Shown here piece by piece: positions 38,125 to 46,857 of a stretch of DNA of 64,000 bases. Origin of the DNA: Proteus alimentorum (lineage in GTDB: Bacteria > Pseudomonadota > Gammaproteobacteria > Enterobacterales > Enterobacteriaceae); the NCBI RefSeq assembly GCF_002607735.1, contig NZ_NBVR01000039.1, positions 101,200 through 165,199 on the forward strand, read 5' to 3'. The notes under the pieces are model-generated. The model was not told the origin of the DNA. It searched no databases and worked only from the letters and a program-made list of their open reading frames with translations. The translations under genes and the position numbers were made by a program. The first letter of the stretch is position 1. Each line of letters begins with the position of its first letter.

Positions 38125-39711
38125 TCAACAATCTGACATCATTTCGTTATAACGCTGCTGGTCTTGATACATCTGCAAATAAACTTGATATTTAGCCTGA
38201 TGGAAGGCAAACGTGTCGCTATCTGGTGTGATAATGCCACCTTCTCGTACCATTGCGCTGGCAGCTTTAGAGAAATCATCAAAGGCTTTACACGCTACGG
38301 CACCTAATAATGCAGCCCCTAAATTCACCGCATCTTCTTCTTGCGCTAAATGAATTTCACGACCTGTCGCATTGGCATATTCGCGTAGCCACAATGGATT
38401 CTTCGTTGCTCCACCACACATCACGATGCGATTGATTTGATGTCCAGCATCTTCAAGTGTGTCAATAATATGGCGTGTGCCATAAGCAATAGATTGCAGT
38501 GTTGCAAGATAATAACGCGCCAATGCAACACGACCACTTTCCAGCGTTAATCCACTTACCATGCCTTTTGCAGCAGGATTGGCGCGCGGAGAACGATTGC
38601 CATGATGGTCAGCTAAAACATGAAACTGTGCCGTTGGATATTGTTCATTCTCTTCCAATTCAGCGACGGCTTCGTTTAGTAAAGCATAGTAATTAACGCC
38701 TTTTTCATTCGCTTCTTGCTCTAATTCAGCCCATGACTCATGACGGCGGATAGACCATTCAACTAACGCACCAGCAGCACTTTGACCGCCTTCGTTTAGC
38801 CATAAATCGGGTAACATCGCGCCAAAATAAGGTCCCCAAACACCGGGCACCATAATGGGGTATTGGCTTACAATCATGTGGCAGTTAGACGTACCACTGA
38901 TAATTGCCAAACTTCCTTCAGGTTGTGACGCCGTTAATGCCAAACCACCCGCATGAGCATCAATAATGCCTGAAGCAACAATGACACCCGTGTGCAAGCC
39001 AAACGCATTGGCAACTGACTCATCTAAACAACCCGCTTGTTCACCTAACGCAAGGATGGTTTGTGGTACTTTTTCTAATAATTCATCCAAACCTACATCG
39101 GCTAACAAGCTCTCACTAAATTGCCCCTGATGTGCTAAATAGTTCCATTTACAGGTTAATGTACAGGTACTTGCAACATCCCCTGATGTGGCTTTCCAAA
39201 CTAAAAAGTCAGCTAAATCAAAGAATCGCCAAACATTTTGATAACGCTCTGGATAATGATTTTTTAACCACAGAATTTTTGGCAATTCCATTTCAATACT
39301 CACTTCACCACCGACATATCGTAGTGAAGGATCATTGGTCAGATTAATGGTGACTGTTTCTTGAACAGCACGGTGATCCATCCACATGATGATATCTTGT
39401 TCCGCTTTACCGCTTGGTGAAACAGAAAGTCCCTTGCCGTCTTTATCCACAGCAACTAAAGAACAGGTGGCATCAAAACCAATAGATTTCACATGGATAG
39501 GGTCAATAGCAGATAACGCCACCGACTCTTTTACAGTAGTGCAAACCTGCTGCCAAATATCGGTAGACGATTGCTCAACGAAATCCGTTTTTGGGCGGAA
39601 TTGAGCAATAGGGCGGACAGAAAAGCCCAAACGCTTTCCATTGCTATCAAATACCGCTGCACGGACACTGGCTGAGCCAACATCAACGCCAATAAAATAT
39701 TGTTGTTCCAT
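38125..39711 (-). CDS. FGGY-family carbohydrate kinase (D-ribulokinase-like)
   Basis: ATP-dependent sugar kinase of 528 residues from the ATG at 39711 (GAGGG six bases upstream). Actin-like ATPase motifs: GVDVGSASVRAAVFDSNGKR at the N-terminus, and MCGGATKNPLWLREYAN near the C-terminus. WMDHRAVQE and STCTLTCKWNYLAH are typical of the pentulose kinase branch that includes D-ribulokinases. It leads the minus-strand operon and probably phosphorylates the ketose made by the following isomerase-like protein. Substrate not settled by sequence. Confidence 0.85.
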   Translation of the reverse strand: MEQQYFIGVDVGSASVRAAVFDSNGKRLGFSVRPIAQFRPKTDFVEQSSTDIWQQVCTTVKESVALSAIDPIHVKSIGFDATCSLVAVDKDGKGLSVSPSGKAEQDIIMWMDHRAVQETVTINLTNDPSLRYVGGEVSIEMELPKILWLKNHYPERYQNVWRFFDLADFLVWKATSGDVASTCTLTCKWNYLAHQGQFSESLLADVGLDELLEKVPQTILALGEQAGCLDESVANAFGLHTGVIVASGIIDAHAGGLALTASQPEGSLAIISGTSNCHMIVSQYPIMVPGVWGPYFGAMLPDLWLNEGGQSAAGALVEWSIRRHESWAELEQEANEKGVNYYALLNEAVAELEENEQYPTAQFHVLADHHGNRSPRANPAAKGMVSGLTLESGRVALARYYLATLQSIAYGTRHIIDTLEDAGHQINRIVMCGGATKNPLWLREYANATGREIHLAQEEDAVNLGAALLGAVACKAFDDFSKAASAMVREGGIITPDSDTFAFHQAKYQVYLQMYQDQQRYNEMMSDC

Positions 39712-39726
39712 GCGAACCCTCATCAT

Positions 39727-40151
39727 TTGCTAACGCTATGCTAATTTTTGCTACTTCGAGTTAGCAAGTTAATTCGAGCATGACGAAAAAACAATCACAA
39801 TAAGATTAGTTTGTGATGCAGATCTATATAGATAATTTAATATCATGATTTTATTGATGTTTTATTTATTTTACTTTATGAGTGATTGAGATGATGTACT
39901 GAATCGATTATGTTCGTTATGAAACTAACGAACATTTAATTAATAAGATAAGTAAAAATACAAATAAAAATATCAATATCTCGACAATAAATATCCTTTT
40001 ATTAAAATCTATCTCACTAATAATGAGAGATATTATTCAAAGAATAATGAAATAAGAAAAAACAATAATATTCCTATTGCTATAACGCTCTATTACTTTA
40101 TTTTTAATAAGTTAATTTAAATTTATATATTCTTTTTTGGAGCATTTCATT
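39727..40151. other. Divergent intergenic region, kinase operon / secreted protein
   Basis: About 425 bp, very AT-rich. Besides the inverted repeat at 39910-39935, it holds an outward-facing pair ATCACAA (39794) / TTGTGAT (39811) of unknown meaning. No further gene was found. Confidence 0.6.
39910..39935. promoter_or_regulatory. Operator-like perfect inverted repeat upstream of the catabolic operon
   Basis: ATGTTCGTTA and TAACGAACAT form a perfect 10-bp inverted repeat with a 6-base spacer, about 200 bp upstream of the kinase start and 217 bp before the divergent small gene. The half sites resemble GlpR half operators (TGTTCG / CGAACA), but the spacing differs. It may bind the LacI-type regulator of the operon. 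Confidence 0.65.
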
Positions 40152-40580
40152 ATGTTGAAAAATATTGCTATTAGTCTTTCTCTGCTTCTTATTTCCTCTT
40201 CTGCCTTTTCAGCAACATTAGCTGAAAAAGAATTACAACAAAAATTCGAAGAAAATATTCAGTTTCGTGTTGTCGATTTAAATAAAAGCTGTGATACCAA
40301 TATAAAAGTCAGTTTTGATTGGTCTGCATTTACTGCCGATGATTTAAAAACAACAGGTGTTGATAGCTATTGTAGCGAAGGATTAAAAGGCGTAATTAAT
40401 ACCTGCGAGAGCTCAAAAATAGCACAAGAAACGGTAAAAGAAAAAATACAGAATATTACCTGCTACAAAGCAACACCGCGTAGTATTGAACTCAAAGAAG
40501 GCACGCTGAATTTTGGTATTGATTTCAATGCCGCAAATGATGCAAAAGCGGTTCAAGAACACTTAATGAATAACCTCTAA
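40152..40580 (+). CDS. Small secreted hypothetical protein
   Basis: Exported protein of 142 residues: a clear signal peptide (MLKNIAISLSLLLISSSAFS, cleavage after SAFSA) and a mature part with four cysteines (NKSCDTN, DSYCSEG, NTCESS, ITCYKA) that could form two disulfides in the periplasm. The ATG at 40152 has GGAG ten bases upstream. No family recognised. It is monocistronic and faces the nik-type operon tail-to-tail. Confidence 0.75.
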   Translation: MLKNIAISLSLLLISSSAFSATLAEKELQQKFEENIQFRVVDLNKSCDTNIKVSFDWSAFTADDLKTTGVDSYCSEGLKGVINTCESSKIAQETVKEKIQNITCYKATPRSIELKEGTLNFGIDFNAANDAKAVQEHLMNNL

Positions 40581-40597
40581 ATACATTAAATTCGACA

Positions 40598-40625
40598 AGC
40601 AGTAATACTTAAAGGTATTGCTGTT
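40598..40625. terminator. Bidirectional terminator between the secreted-protein gene and nikE
   Basis: AGCAGTAATAC pairs with GTATTGCTGTT (11 bp with two G-U pairs) around a 6-base loop in the 51-bp space between two convergent genes. The trailing T content is modest. Confidence 0.6.
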
Positions 40626-40631
40626 TGTTGA

Positions 40632-41384
40632 TTAAATAACTGCTTGAATAAGCTTTTTAGAATAATCATGAGAAACATTGCCTAAATTATTTATCTCACA
40701 TAATTCAATATTTTTACCTTGTAAAAAAAACATTACTTTATCGCAGAAATAAGCCACTGTTTGAATATCATGACTAATAAAAAGATAAGAGAGTGTAAAC
40801 TCTTCTTTTAACTGTTTTAATAAATCTAATATTTGAACCTGAGTAGGAATATCTAAAGAGCTAAGCGCTTCATCTAATACAATAAGTTTTGGATAAGACG
40901 CTAATGCACGACATAAACACACCCGTTGAGCCTGCCCTCCAGAAAGTTCAAATATATAACGTGTATAGCAGCTTTTAGGTAATTCTACTTTATCTAGAAA
41001 AGCCAAAATAAGTGTTTTCAGTGCTTGATGATTAATCGTTGGATTAATGATTTTAATCGGCTCAGCAATAATCTCGCCTACTGTTAATGTTGGATTCACT
41101 GAGGTCATATAATCTTGAAAAACGATACTTATTATACCTTGGCGATGAAGCCGTTTTGTAACAGGCTTATTATTTAAAGAGATAGCACCACTATCAGGTA
41201 ACTCTAATCCACAAATTAAACGCGCTAACGTACTTTTACCACTACCACTTTCACCCACTAAACCAAAAGCTTCACTCGAATGAATATTAAAAGAGAGTGA
41301 GTCGATAACCTTCACTTTTTCGCCAAATAGTGTGTTATTTTTTTGAGTATAATACTTACTAATACTCTTAACGTTTAATAACAT
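40632..41384 (-). CDS. nikE: Nickel/peptide-type ABC importer ATPase NikE-like
   Basis: Second ATPase of an Opp/Nik-type importer, 250 residues. Walker A is GESGSGKST, signature LSGGQAQRVCLCRALA, Walker B LIVLDEALSSLD and switch SHDIQTVAYF. It lacks the long C-terminal oligopeptide extension with the Fe-S cysteines of OppF/DppF and matches the shorter NikE size. GAGGG precedes the ATG. Last gene of the operon; the assignment to nickel rests on NikA and on the five-gene order. Confidence 0.75.
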   Translation of the reverse strand: MLLNVKSISKYYTQKNNTLFGEKVKVIDSLSFNIHSSEAFGLVGESGSGKSTLARLICGLELPDSGAISLNNKPVTKRLHRQGIISIVFQDYMTSVNPTLTVGEIIAEPIKIINPTINHQALKTLILAFLDKVELPKSCYTRYIFELSGGQAQRVCLCRALASYPKLIVLDEALSSLDIPTQVQILDLLKQLKEEFTLSYLFISHDIQTVAYFCDKVMFFLQGKNIELCEINNLGNVSHDYSKKLIQAVI

Positions 41385-41408
41385 AAACCCTCTTTTATTT
41401 GGATAATA

Positions 41409-42224
41409 TTAATCTATTTTTTTATTAATCAATTGTTCGAAACGTAATGAAAGCTGTCGTCGTGCATTAATTAAATAACGCGTATATTCTTGTGTTGGGT
41501 GCGATAAAACGGTTGCTTTTTCACCGCATTCAACCATTTTCCCTTTTTGCATGACGAATATATCGTCAGCGATTTCATTAACTATCCCTAAGTCATGAGA
41601 AATAAAAATCAGTGTTGAGTGATGAGTTGTGACGACATGCTGGAGTAGTTTTAAAATATCTTGGCGAAGAGGTGCATCAAGCGCCGTTGTCGGTTCATCT
41701 GCAATTAATAACGTCGGGGATAAAGCAAGTGCAATCGCAATCATCACTCGCTGCAATTGCCCACCACTTAATTGATGAGGAAATGCTTGCATAATAGATT
41801 GAAATTGATGAGGAAAAACATGGGATAATGCCAACTCAGTTTCTTTTATAGCGTGCTTTTTAGAATAGGAAAAATGGTAGATTAACGTTTGGCAAAATTG
41901 CTTTCCTATTCTCATTAGAGGATCAAACGCACTCATGCCATTTTGCACAATCACACCTAAAGATGTCCCCAATAAAGCTCGACGTTGAGAAAGCGCCTCA
42001 TGACTGATTTTCTTTCCATTCAAGAAAATCGCCCCTGACATGATTAATTGTTCAGGTAACAATCCCATAATGGCTTTACTCATCAAACTTTTGCCACTAC
42101 CGCTTTCGCCTACAATCGCTAATGTACGCCCTTGCTTTATCGAGAAAGAGATATCATCAATCAGTTTTTTTCCGCTTTCTTGATGAGTAATAGAAACGTG
42201 CTCAAGCGTCAGTAAGTTGTTCAT
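41409..42224 (-). CDS. nikD: Nickel/peptide-type ABC importer ATPase NikD-like
   Basis: First ATPase, 271 residues, with Walker A GESGSGKSLM, signature LSGGQLQRVMIAIAL, Walker B LLIADEPTTALD and switch ISHDLGIV. The ATG has AGGAG upstream and overlaps the nikC end by 23 bases, so the two are coupled. The C-terminus (YTRYLINARRQL) is short, as in NikD. Confidence 0.75.
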   Translation of the reverse strand: MNNLLTLEHVSITHQESGKKLIDDISFSIKQGRTLAIVGESGSGKSLMSKAIMGLLPEQLIMSGAIFLNGKKISHEALSQRRALLGTSLGVIVQNGMSAFDPLMRIGKQFCQTLIYHFSYSKKHAIKETELALSHVFPHQFQSIMQAFPHQLSGGQLQRVMIAIALALSPTLLIADEPTTALDAPLRQDILKLLQHVVTTHHSTLIFISHDLGIVNEIADDIFVMQKGKMVECGEKATVLSHPTQEYTRYLINARRQLSLRFEQLINKKID

Positions 42225-43074
42225 GCTTTTCTCCTACTGACTGGCGATTATCCGGATCAAACACATCACGTAAGAAATCACCCCAAAAATTAAATGCGGT
42301 GACAACAAGGGTAATGGCAATGCCTGCGGGTAACATTTGCTCTGGATGTAATACCATCACATTTTTTGCTTCACTGAGCATATTTCCCCATTCTGGCGTT
42401 GGCGGTTGTACACCTAACCCTAAAAAGGAGAGTGCTGAAATCATTAAAATAACACTACCAATATCCGTTGATGCTAAGACAATAGTTTCAGCAAAAGTCA
42501 CAGGTAATAAGTGGCGTCGTAAAATATGGTGAGAAGGCGCGCCAATCACTTGTGCGTATGCAATGTAATTACGATGAGAATATTGGCGAACAACCCCTCT
42601 GATCATTCTGGCATACCATGCCCATTTCACTAAAATAACGGCAATTAAGATATTACCAATACCTGGCCCCATTATTCCCACTAACGCTAAGATCATAATT
42701 TCTGCAGGAAATGACAAAACCACATCACATAACCGCATAATCAGGGTATCTGTTTTACCATGGAAAAACCCGGCTAACATCCCCATTAACCAACCAATCA
42801 TTAATGTCACACTCATGGCTAATAAGGCATAAAATACCGTCGTTCTTACACCAAACAATAACCTTGAAAAAATACAGCGCCCTAAATTATCCGTCCCCAA
42901 CGGATAATCAACGCTCATGGGCTTAAATTTCAAGCGTATCGACGTTAATGTGGGATCATGCGGAGCCAACCAAGGGGCGAATATACCTGCAATAACCACC
43001 ATCATAATCACCAATAAACACAGTTGTGCACTTTTATCTTTTCTGAGTCGTTGCCAAAAAAGTCGCCACATCAT
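42202..43074 (-). CDS. nikC: Nickel/peptide-type ABC importer permease NikC-like
   Basis: Permease of the DppC/NikC family, 290 residues with about six helices. Typical features are the N-terminal LAPHDPT, YPLGTDNLGRCIFSRLLFG, the VKWAWYARMIRGVV loop (NikC-like WAWYARM) and SFLGLGVQPPTPEWG. Its start overlaps the nikB stop by one base (TAATG) behind an AAGGAG site. Confidence 0.78.
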   Translation of the reverse strand: MMWRLFWQRLRKDKSAQLCLLVIMMVVIAGIFAPWLAPHDPTLTSIRLKFKPMSVDYPLGTDNLGRCIFSRLLFGVRTTVFYALLAMSVTLMIGWLMGMLAGFFHGKTDTLIMRLCDVVLSFPAEIMILALVGIMGPGIGNILIAVILVKWAWYARMIRGVVRQYSHRNYIAYAQVIGAPSHHILRRHLLPVTFAETIVLASTDIGSVILMISALSFLGLGVQPPTPEWGNMLSEAKNVMVLHPEQMLPAGIAITLVVTAFNFWGDFLRDVFDPDNRQSVGEKHEQLTDA

Positions 43075-44000
43075 TATCTCCTTAACCGTGGATCTGCCAT
43101 CATTTGAATGACGTCCATCAGAAAATTAAAAAAGAGAAATAACAGTGACATCAATAGAATATAAGCTTGTATCATCGGATAATCACGACCAAATATAGCA
43201 CTGATACATAGCCGCCCTATTCCCGGCCAAGCAAAAATATTCTCAATCACCACCGTACCAGCAATAAGCTTCGGAATACTCATCCCCAACGCGGTTAAAC
43301 TGGAATACAGAGAATTACGTAAAATATGGCGACGTAAAATAAGATGATCAGGTAATCCACGTGCTTTAGCATAAAAGACATAAGGCTGATGCCATTGATT
43401 TAGCATCGCACCTCGTAATAGCCTTAAATAAGTGCCGATATAGCCTAAAGAGAGCGCTAAAGCAGGCAAAATAACAGACTGAGGCGATAACATCCCACTG
43501 ACAGGTAACCAATCTAAATAAACAGCAACGCCCCAAATTAATAGCAATCCTAACCAATAATTAGGAATAGCCGTTAAAACAAACACAATGAAACGGATAC
43601 ATTTATCCGTAAAACTTTGCGGTTTAGCCACACACCATAATGCTAAAGGAAGTGTCAGAATAATCGTAAAAAATAGCGCCGTTGAGGCCAACCAAAGTGT
43701 TGGCGGTAACGCCCTTAACATCTCTTGAATAACAGGGGTTCTTGTAAGAAAAGAGGTTCCAAAATCGAGTTGCAAACCCGCGATTAACCATAAAAAGTAA
43801 CGCGTAAAAAAAGGCTTATCTAATCCTAACTCATGGCGCATACCTTCAATGGCTTCAGGTGTTGGTACTATTTCATTAATACGTAGCGCGACTTCCGCGG
43901 GATCAGATGGGGCTAACTCCAACAGAATAAAGGCAATAAATGAAATCATGAGTGCCAGTGGGAAGATAGCCAGCACTCTCCAGAATATATAACGTAACAT
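43074..44000 (-). CDS. nikB: Nickel/peptide-type ABC importer permease NikB-like
   Basis: Permease of the DppB/NikB family, 308 residues, about six helices. Features: ELAPSDPAEVALR, LGLDKPFFTRYFLWL, the EAA loop YAKARGLPDHLILRRHILRN, and VVIENIFAWPGIGRL, which is the usual DppB/NikB C-terminal motif. It follows nikA by 74 bases and overlaps nikC. Confidence 0.78.
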   Translation of the reverse strand: MLRYIFWRVLAIFPLALMISFIAFILLELAPSDPAEVALRINEIVPTPEAIEGMRHELGLDKPFFTRYFLWLIAGLQLDFGTSFLTRTPVIQEMLRALPPTLWLASTALFFTIILTLPLALWCVAKPQSFTDKCIRFIVFVLTAIPNYWLGLLLIWGVAVYLDWLPVSGMLSPQSVILPALALSLGYIGTYLRLLRGAMLNQWHQPYVFYAKARGLPDHLILRRHILRNSLYSSLTALGMSIPKLIAGTVVIENIFAWPGIGRLCISAIFGRDYPMIQAYILLMSLLFLFFNFLMDVIQMMADPRLRR

Positions 44001-44074
44001 AAGATTTGATCAGTAGTATGGCACGTTGATATTACGTGCCACACTTATTTTAGTTAATCTCGTTGATGCATTAA

Positions 44075-45649
44075 TTAAGGTTTAAAGCGCATCTTTTCAA
44101 ACGGTATTTCATACTGAGATGGATTAAAGCCTACATTTTCTAATTCACTACGATGGATCGCCTTAGTACGTGAATAGGTTAACGGAATATAGACCGCTTG
44201 CTCTGCTAATGAAGTAAACAAAGTGTGATAGAGTTCCTGACGGCGCGCTTCATTAGGGGTAATTAATAACTCGCCAATCATTGCATCCAATTGGGCTTTA
44301 TTTGCTAACCCTTTTTGCCCTTGATAATCAGCGTGAGCCGGTATTCTAAATGATGAAACAAAAGAAGCCGGATCGTAAGGCGTTCCCCAAGAGAGTGAAT
44401 ATTGTAAATCGAAATCACCATTCTTTTGTCTGTCTAAATAGGCTTGTTTCTCTTCACCTAAAATTGTTAAACCGACACCAATCTTTTTAAAGTCATCTTG
44501 AATAAGTTCAGCGATCTCTTTCTCAACAGCATTATTCACATTATAAGAGAGCAACAGCTGTAATTTCTCACCTTGTTTCTCACGGATAGCCTTACCTTTT
44601 GGTAATACCCAGCCTTCAGCTTCTAATAATTCAATCGCTTTTGTTGGTTGGTAAACATACGTTGGAGAAGTAAAATCACAGTAAGGCACACTGCGCGCCA
44701 TTAAAGTATCAGCGACTTTTTCGCTACCCGCTAAAATACCTTGTGCAATGCCTTCTTTATCAACTGCGTATTGTAATGCTTGACGGACTTTTTGGCTGGA
44801 TGTCATTGTACGGCTACTATTGAGCACAATCGCGCGAGAAGCGATCGGTGCACTCATTTCAGTTTTGAATTTATCTGATGCCATAAGAGCTTCAAATGAA
44901 TCCATATCTAACATGTCGCCATCTGCACCAAAAATAAGCTGAATATCCCCTTTTTGCAGAGAAAGTAACATAGTTTGTCTATCGGGGATCACTCGCCACA
45001 TCACACCATTTAATACTGGCTTCTCTCCCCAATAATTTGGGTTAACTTTAAACTCTGCATATTGGTCTTTTTTATGTTCCGTTAATACCCAAGGCCCAGT
45101 ACCAACATAACTCGCGACACCCGTTTTAGTTTTGCCATTAATAAAAGAATTCGGCGAAATAAAGCGGAATGGGCGAGTTAAACCTAATTCAGTTAATGTT
45201 GGGTAGTAAGGATTTTTCAGATTTAATTTAACCGTGAATTCATCAACAATTTCAATGCTATCAATCTGACGAACTAATTCTAACCATGCATGACGTTCAT
45301 AGTTATCTAGCACCGCTTCAATATTTAATTTTACCGCTTTAGCATTAAAGGGTTCACCATCACTAAAAGTCACATCATGACGTAAAAAGAAAGTGTAGCT
45401 CTTTCCATCAGGAGAAATATCCCAACGCTCCGCCAAATAAGGCGCAACCCCTTTTTCGGTATTTAATACAAGGGGTTCAAATACCATGTTTTGAGCCGCC
45501 ATCTCACCAGAGTAGAGATGCGGGTTAATATCACGAATGTCTTTTGTGCTGGCATAATCCAACATATTATTACTTTTATCTGCTAACGCAGGAAAAGCAC
45601 ATGCAAGTGTTAATAAGAGTGTTGGGAACACTGAAAATAAGGGCTTCAC
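44075..45649 (-). CDS. nikA: Nickel-binding periplasmic protein NikA-like
   Basis: Family-5 solute-binding protein, 524 residues (the E. coli NikA precursor length). It starts at a GTG behind AGGAG and has a signal peptide ending FPALA. DINPHLYSGEMAAQNMVFEP, the RPFRFISPNSF block, GTGPWVLTEHKKDQYAEF and WGTPYDPASFVSSFRIPAHA follow E. coli NikA closely. The E. coli residues in FHRTW and DPHAF, where the metal-contacting histidine is thought to lie, are not histidine here. Nickel or a nickel-metallophore complex is likely; peptide transport is the alternative. Confidence 0.78.
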   Translation of the reverse strand: MKPLFSVFPTLLLTLACAFPALADKSNNMLDYASTKDIRDINPHLYSGEMAAQNMVFEPLVLNTEKGVAPYLAERWDISPDGKSYTFFLRHDVTFSDGEPFNAKAVKLNIEAVLDNYERHAWLELVRQIDSIEIVDEFTVKLNLKNPYYPTLTELGLTRPFRFISPNSFINGKTKTGVASYVGTGPWVLTEHKKDQYAEFKVNPNYWGEKPVLNGVMWRVIPDRQTMLLSLQKGDIQLIFGADGDMLDMDSFEALMASDKFKTEMSAPIASRAIVLNSSRTMTSSQKVRQALQYAVDKEGIAQGILAGSEKVADTLMARSVPYCDFTSPTYVYQPTKAIELLEAEGWVLPKGKAIREKQGEKLQLLLSYNVNNAVEKEIAELIQDDFKKIGVGLTILGEEKQAYLDRQKNGDFDLQYSLSWGTPYDPASFVSSFRIPAHADYQGQKGLANKAQLDAMIGELLITPNEARRQELYHTLFTSLAEQAVYIPLTYSRTKAIHRSELENVGFNPSQYEIPFEKMRFKP

Positions 45650-45660
45650 GTTATTCTCCT

Positions 45661-46446
45661 TTAATCATCTATTCTTTGTTTTTGTGCGTGGATCATAAAC
45701 ATGGGTGTTGAGCCATAATTAATTTTCTCTTCTTCGTTCCACACAAAATCACCAATGCGAGTATCTATCATATATCGACTAAAACCGACTTCTAGTAGAG
45801 TATTAATATCCCATTGTGGGCGTTTAATTTGACTTAATGGCAACTGGCGAGCAATGCGTTCCATCTCTTTGGTATCTGTGTTGACGTAGTGATCTTCAAC
45901 TTGCTTTTCAATTGAACGTTCTCTATCTGCCACAAAACCTTGCCAATAATTCTCATCAAAGAGATGTAAATACCAGTTAGCATCAAAATTAATTAAACTG
46001 CCACCCGGTTTCAATACACGAAACCACTCCGAATACGCTTTTTGAGGCGCTTTTAAATTCCATGTCACATTGCGACTAACCACTAAATCGAATTGTTCAC
46101 TGGCAAAAGGCAGTTGATGTACATCACCACGAATAAATTGAATATTTGCCTGATGCGTTTGCGCATTTTGTTTGGCTTCCAGCAACATCCCCTCAGTTGC
46201 ATCAATTGCAGTGACATCATGACCCGATAACGCTAATAAAATGGCAAAAAAGCCGGGTCCTGTTCCAATATCAAGCACTTTTAAGGTTTCACCTTCTTTG
46301 ATATGCCCCAATAACAGATGACGCCATTTCTGTTGTTTCTCGCTCAGCAATTCCTGTTGATTAGACTCACTATAACTTTCAGCTCTGATATTCCAGTAGC
46401 GAGTTACATCATTAAGTAATTGGTTATTATTTATCTTATTTGTCAT
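45661..46446 (-). CDS. Class I SAM-dependent methyltransferase
   Basis: First gene of the nik-type operon, 261 residues. SAM-binding motif I is LKVLDIGTGPGFFAILLALS, with VTAIDATEGML as motif II, GDVHQLPFASEQFDLVVSRN as motif III and a post-motif WFRVLKPGGSLINFDANWYL. This is the UbiE/MenG-like fold with an extra C-terminal cap containing TDTKEMERIARQL. The substrate is unknown. Its stop is only 11 bases before nikA, so it must belong to the same transcript and may act on a metal ligand. Confidence 0.85.
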   Translation of the reverse strand: MTNKINNNQLLNDVTRYWNIRAESYSESNQQELLSEKQQKWRHLLLGHIKEGETLKVLDIGTGPGFFAILLALSGHDVTAIDATEGMLLEAKQNAQTHQANIQFIRGDVHQLPFASEQFDLVVSRNVTWNLKAPQKAYSEWFRVLKPGGSLINFDANWYLHLFDENYWQGFVADRERSIEKQVEDHYVNTDTKEMERIARQLPLSQIKRPQWDINTLLEVGFSRYMIDTRIGDFVWNEEEKINYGSTPMFMIHAQKQRIDD

Positions 46447-46857
46447 CAGAAACCTGCTGTTATATCAACGTAAAGAGAGGAATAAATCCCCCTAAAAGCG
46501 AATGATTTGGCTATTTTTTAGTGTGGGTAACATACCTTGTAACCCCAAGATGCTCTATGTGCTATATCAATATTCACCAGTACTCAATAAGAGAGATCTG
46601 CCAATTTGCGATCTTCATCTTTAACATAAATGTGCATCCTAATGGGAGTGAAGATAAATAAGCAAATGGATTATTTCCCCTGATAAAATAGAGAAACAAA
46701 TTGAGCGAATTTAGAAATAAAAATTAATTTTGTCTTATATTAAAAAAGTGAACGCTTTAATTTCACCTTTTTTATAAAACCGTTATAGTCAATAATATTG
46801 CTATCTTAAATTTCTTTCTTTAAACGAATATAGCCGTCACATAAGGCTCTCTAAAAT
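46447..46857. other. Divergent intergenic region, nik operon / VWA gene
   Basis: About 410 bp of AT-rich sequence that should hold both promoters. Apart from the palindrome at 46526-46544 I see no gene. A small hairpin GTGAA-TTCAC at 46748-46766 is too weak to call. Confidence 0.5.
46526..46544. promoter_or_regulatory. Imperfect palindrome upstream of the methyltransferase-nik operon
   Basis: GGTAACATACCTTGTAACC: outer arms GGT-AC and GT-ACC are symmetrical. It lies about 80 bp upstream of the first ATG and could be an operator. It does not match the NikR consensus GTATGA-N16-TCATAC. Confidence 0.35.

Noticed and set aside
39794-39817. ATCACAA / TTGTGAT pair as a CRP site
   Set aside because: The half sites face outward, the opposite of the TGTGA-N6-TCACA arrangement.
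46526-46544. NikR operator upstream of the nik-type operon
   Set aside because: The palindrome does not contain GTATGA-N16-TCATAC; kept only as an unassigned repeat.
46748-46766. Hairpin GTGAA / TTCAC followed by T residues
   Set aside because: Only two G-C pairs; it lies in a divergent promoter region where no terminator is needed.
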